Program-made: the position numbers and the translations under genes | In this document: one piece after another, positions 13,522 to 14,701 of the stretch | Layout of the letters: every line of letters starts with the position of its first letter | Numbering within the stretch: the stretch's first letter is position 1 | Notes under the pieces: model-generated | Told to the model about the DNA's origin: nothing | The model's database searches: none | Seen by the model: only the letters and a program-made list of their open reading frames with translations | From: JBFFXF01 sp041569895 | GTDB lineage: Bacteria > Planctomycetota > UBA8108 > JACQVS01 | Length of the DNA stretch: 14,701 nt | Reading direction: 5' to 3' | Assembly (NCBI GenBank): GCA_041569895.1 | Contig: JBFFXF010000182.1 | Location: forward strand, 1 to 14,701

Positions 13522-14259
13522 TTACCGACCGCCGACGTCCGGCAGGTCGCTCGTGGTCTCGTCGAAGAGCTCGAACTCGTGGAACTTGTCGAGATCGTCC
13601 GCGACCTCCACGCCGTGGAAGCCCAGGATCTCGATGGCGCGACGCCGGAACGCGCGCCCGCCCTTCTCGAGATAGAGCCGCAGCGATTCCACCGCGGTCT
13701 GGCGGTCGTTCTGGATGTCGGCGATCGAGCCGAGGAAGTAGTACGGCGTCGGATCGTTGACGTCGATTTCCGTGCAGATCTCGAACTGTGTCTTGGCCTC
13801 GTCCCACCTCTTCAGGCGGCAGAGGGTGTAACCGAGCGCCGCGTAGAGACCGCTCCAGCGCCGCTTGCCGCCGATGCGCACCGCCTCGCGGAACGCCTCC
13901 TCGGCCTCCTCGAGCTCGCCCATCTGGAGGTGGACGCGTCCGAGGTCGTAGTGGTAGCGGACGTGGTCGGGATTGAGGTAGATCGCCCGGCGGAGGTGCT
14001 TCGCGGAGGTGCGAAAGTCCTCCTTCTGGAAGTGGATCGCGGCGATCTTGTACTGCAGGTCGGCCCGCCGCGGATACTCCGCGGCCCGCTCCTGGAGGAT
14101 CTTCAGCTGGGTGTCCAGGACCGATCCGTGCGCGCTGTTCGGGATGTCGATCTCGAAGGTGTCCCGGATCGTCTCGGTGGTCGTGCATCCACCGAGCAAC
14201 GCGACGACCGGAAGCGCCACCAAAAACGCGGCACGCCGGAGTCTCTCGAGCCAGTCCAT
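13522..14259 (-). CDS. TPR-repeat lipoprotein
   Basis: A 245-residue lipoprotein. The signal peptide (1-24) has LERLRR, a hydrophobic stretch and a lipobox LGGC with C25. Four tetratricopeptide-like repeats follow, at about 67-97 (LQYKIAAIHFQKEDFRTSAK), 102-130 (YHYDLGRVHLQMGELEEAEE), 137-167 (LYAALGYTLCRLKRWDEAKT) and 171-200 (PYYFLGSIADIQNDRQTAVE). The C-terminal 45 residues are acidic. Such proteins act as scaffolds in envelope complexes such as outer-membrane assembly, pilus biogenesis or polysaccharide export; nothing here tells which. ATG at 14259 has AAAGGA 7 nt upstream; the frame is open to 14337 but gives no signal peptide when extended. The thiS gene follows after 73 nt, possibly in one transcript, but a functional link to thiamine synthesis is not evident. 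Confidence 0.85.
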   Translation of the reverse strand: MDWLERLRRAAFLVALPVVALLGGCTTTETIRDTFEIDIPNSAHGSVLDTQLKILQERAAEYPRRADLQYKIAAIHFQKEDFRTSAKHLRRAIYLNPDHVRYHYDLGRVHLQMGELEEAEEAFREAVRIGGKRRWSGLYAALGYTLCRLKRWDEAKTQFEICTEIDVNDPTPYYFLGSIADIQNDRQTAVESLRLYLEKGGRAFRRRAIEILGFHGVEVADDLDKFHEFELFDETTSDLPDVGGR

Positions 14260-14367
14260 CGCTCCTTCCTTTCGGCTGCTCCAGTCCGCCGATGAACGCA
14301 CCACGGAACTGTTTTTGATATCGGCACGATGGGCCAACTCCTCGACGATTTCCGGGGGGGATTCGGC

Positions 14368-14590
14368 TTCCGCTTCGTCCCCGTCCCCGTCCCCGTCCCC
14401 GTCCCCGTTCCCGTCCCCGTTCCCGTTCCCGTTCCCGTTCCCGTTCCCGTGCCCGTGCCCGCTCCCATCCTCGTCCTCGTCCTCGAAGGCTTCGGTCGCG
14501 GAGTTCGAGGACCGGTTCCGACTCCGATGACCGACTCCGATGACTCCGATGCCGATTCCGATTCCGACTCCGACTCCGACTCCGACCCGT
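14368..14590 (-). repeat. CGGNNN mosaic repeat element, copy 6 (longest)
   Basis: Read on the minus strand: a CGGAGT/CGGAAT block (about 14587-14548), a core containing CGGAGTCGGTCATCGGAGTC (14538-14519), a spacer with TTCGAGGAC words (14515-14470) and a long CGGGCA/CGGGAA/CGGGGA block of about 15 units (14465-14376). The 23 bp at 14518-14540 are identical to 2708-2730. It is oriented with the TPR gene downstream; the gene upstream of it lies beyond the window. Confidence 0.87.
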
Positions 14591-14603
14591 TGTCCGTATC
14601 CTC

Positions 14604-14640
14604 CATCTGCGTCAATCTGCGTAATCTGCGTAATCTGCGT
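14604..14640. repeat. 9-bp tandem repeat (AATCTGCGT)
   Basis: Three exact copies of AATCTGCGT (14614-14640) follow one variant CATCTGCGT (14604-14612) and a single C. It adjoins the end of the large hexamer element but has a different unit and lower GC. No gene spans it. Confidence 0.75.
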
Positions 14641-14701
14641 TCCCTTCCCCGCCAGCGAAGTCGGGCAGCCCTCGACGTCACCCCCCCGTCTCGCCCTCCC
14701 C

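Larger units (their letters stand above)
14260..14701. other. gene-free stretch at the window end
   Basis: No credible gene is visible in these 442 nt. They hold the leader of the TPR lipoprotein gene (14260-14367), a full CGGNNN element (14368-14590) and a short 9-bp tandem repeat (14604-14640). The last 60 nt are plain GC-rich sequence. Open frames across it only translate the hexamers as Ser-Glu, Gly-Thr or Val-Pro runs. Confidence 0.7.

Noticed and set aside
1..14640. Hexamer arrays as CRISPR arrays or low-complexity protein genes
   Set aside because: The period is 6 bp with no unique spacers. They give dipeptide runs in all frames and carry no gene signals, apart from the in-frame glycosyltransferase tail.

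Overview
The window is GC-rich bacterial DNA (roughly 70% G+C by eye) carrying eleven convincing protein-coding genes, no tRNA or rRNA gene, and no insertion sequence, phage or CRISPR array. The best guess at the source is Planctomycetota or a similar deep, mostly uncultured lineage. This rests on the pair of membrane-anchored squalene-cyclase-fold proteins, the Tat lipoprotein and the general gene style; it is an inference, because no phylogenetic marker is present.

Layout. Positions 1-1589 hold a repeat element, a small orphan gene and a class I methyltransferase, all on the + strand. From 6610 down to 1696 the minus strand carries a tightly coupled cluster: a protein with two tandem WaaP/Kdo-kinase-like domains, a family 2 glycosyltransferase (4-nt GTGA overlap) and a Tat-exported glycosylasparaginase-type lipoprotein (4-nt ATGA overlap). 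After a repeat-filled gap comes a histone-deacetylase-family hydrolase. This looks like an envelope glycoconjugate set. A divergent promoter region (6611-6840) separates it from two + strand paralogues (6841-8466 and 8603-10249), each with one N-terminal membrane helix and a large alpha/alpha-barrel-like domain. Convergent to them lies a minus-strand series reading TPR lipoprotein, thiS, thiG, CPBP membrane protease and a double-HTH regulator with a degenerate S24-like domain. ThiS and ThiG work together to form the thiazole ring of thiamine; the protease and regulator are unexpected passengers.

The most unusual structure is not a gene. The gaps between genes hold mosaic arrays of a hexamer of the form CGGNNN. 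The full copies share a fixed order: a CGG-AGT/AAT/TAT block, a core around GGTCATCGGA, a spacer with a CTCGAG- or TTCGAG-like word, then a CGG-GNA block. Wherever the upstream gene is visible, the array lies at or just after its 3' end and on the same strand. One array runs into coding sequence and gives the glycosyltransferase a Gly-Thr tail. One core forms a perfect 12-bp hairpin, and 38 bp of it recurs exactly at the window start about 10 kb away. This element family is the best candidate for something undescribed.
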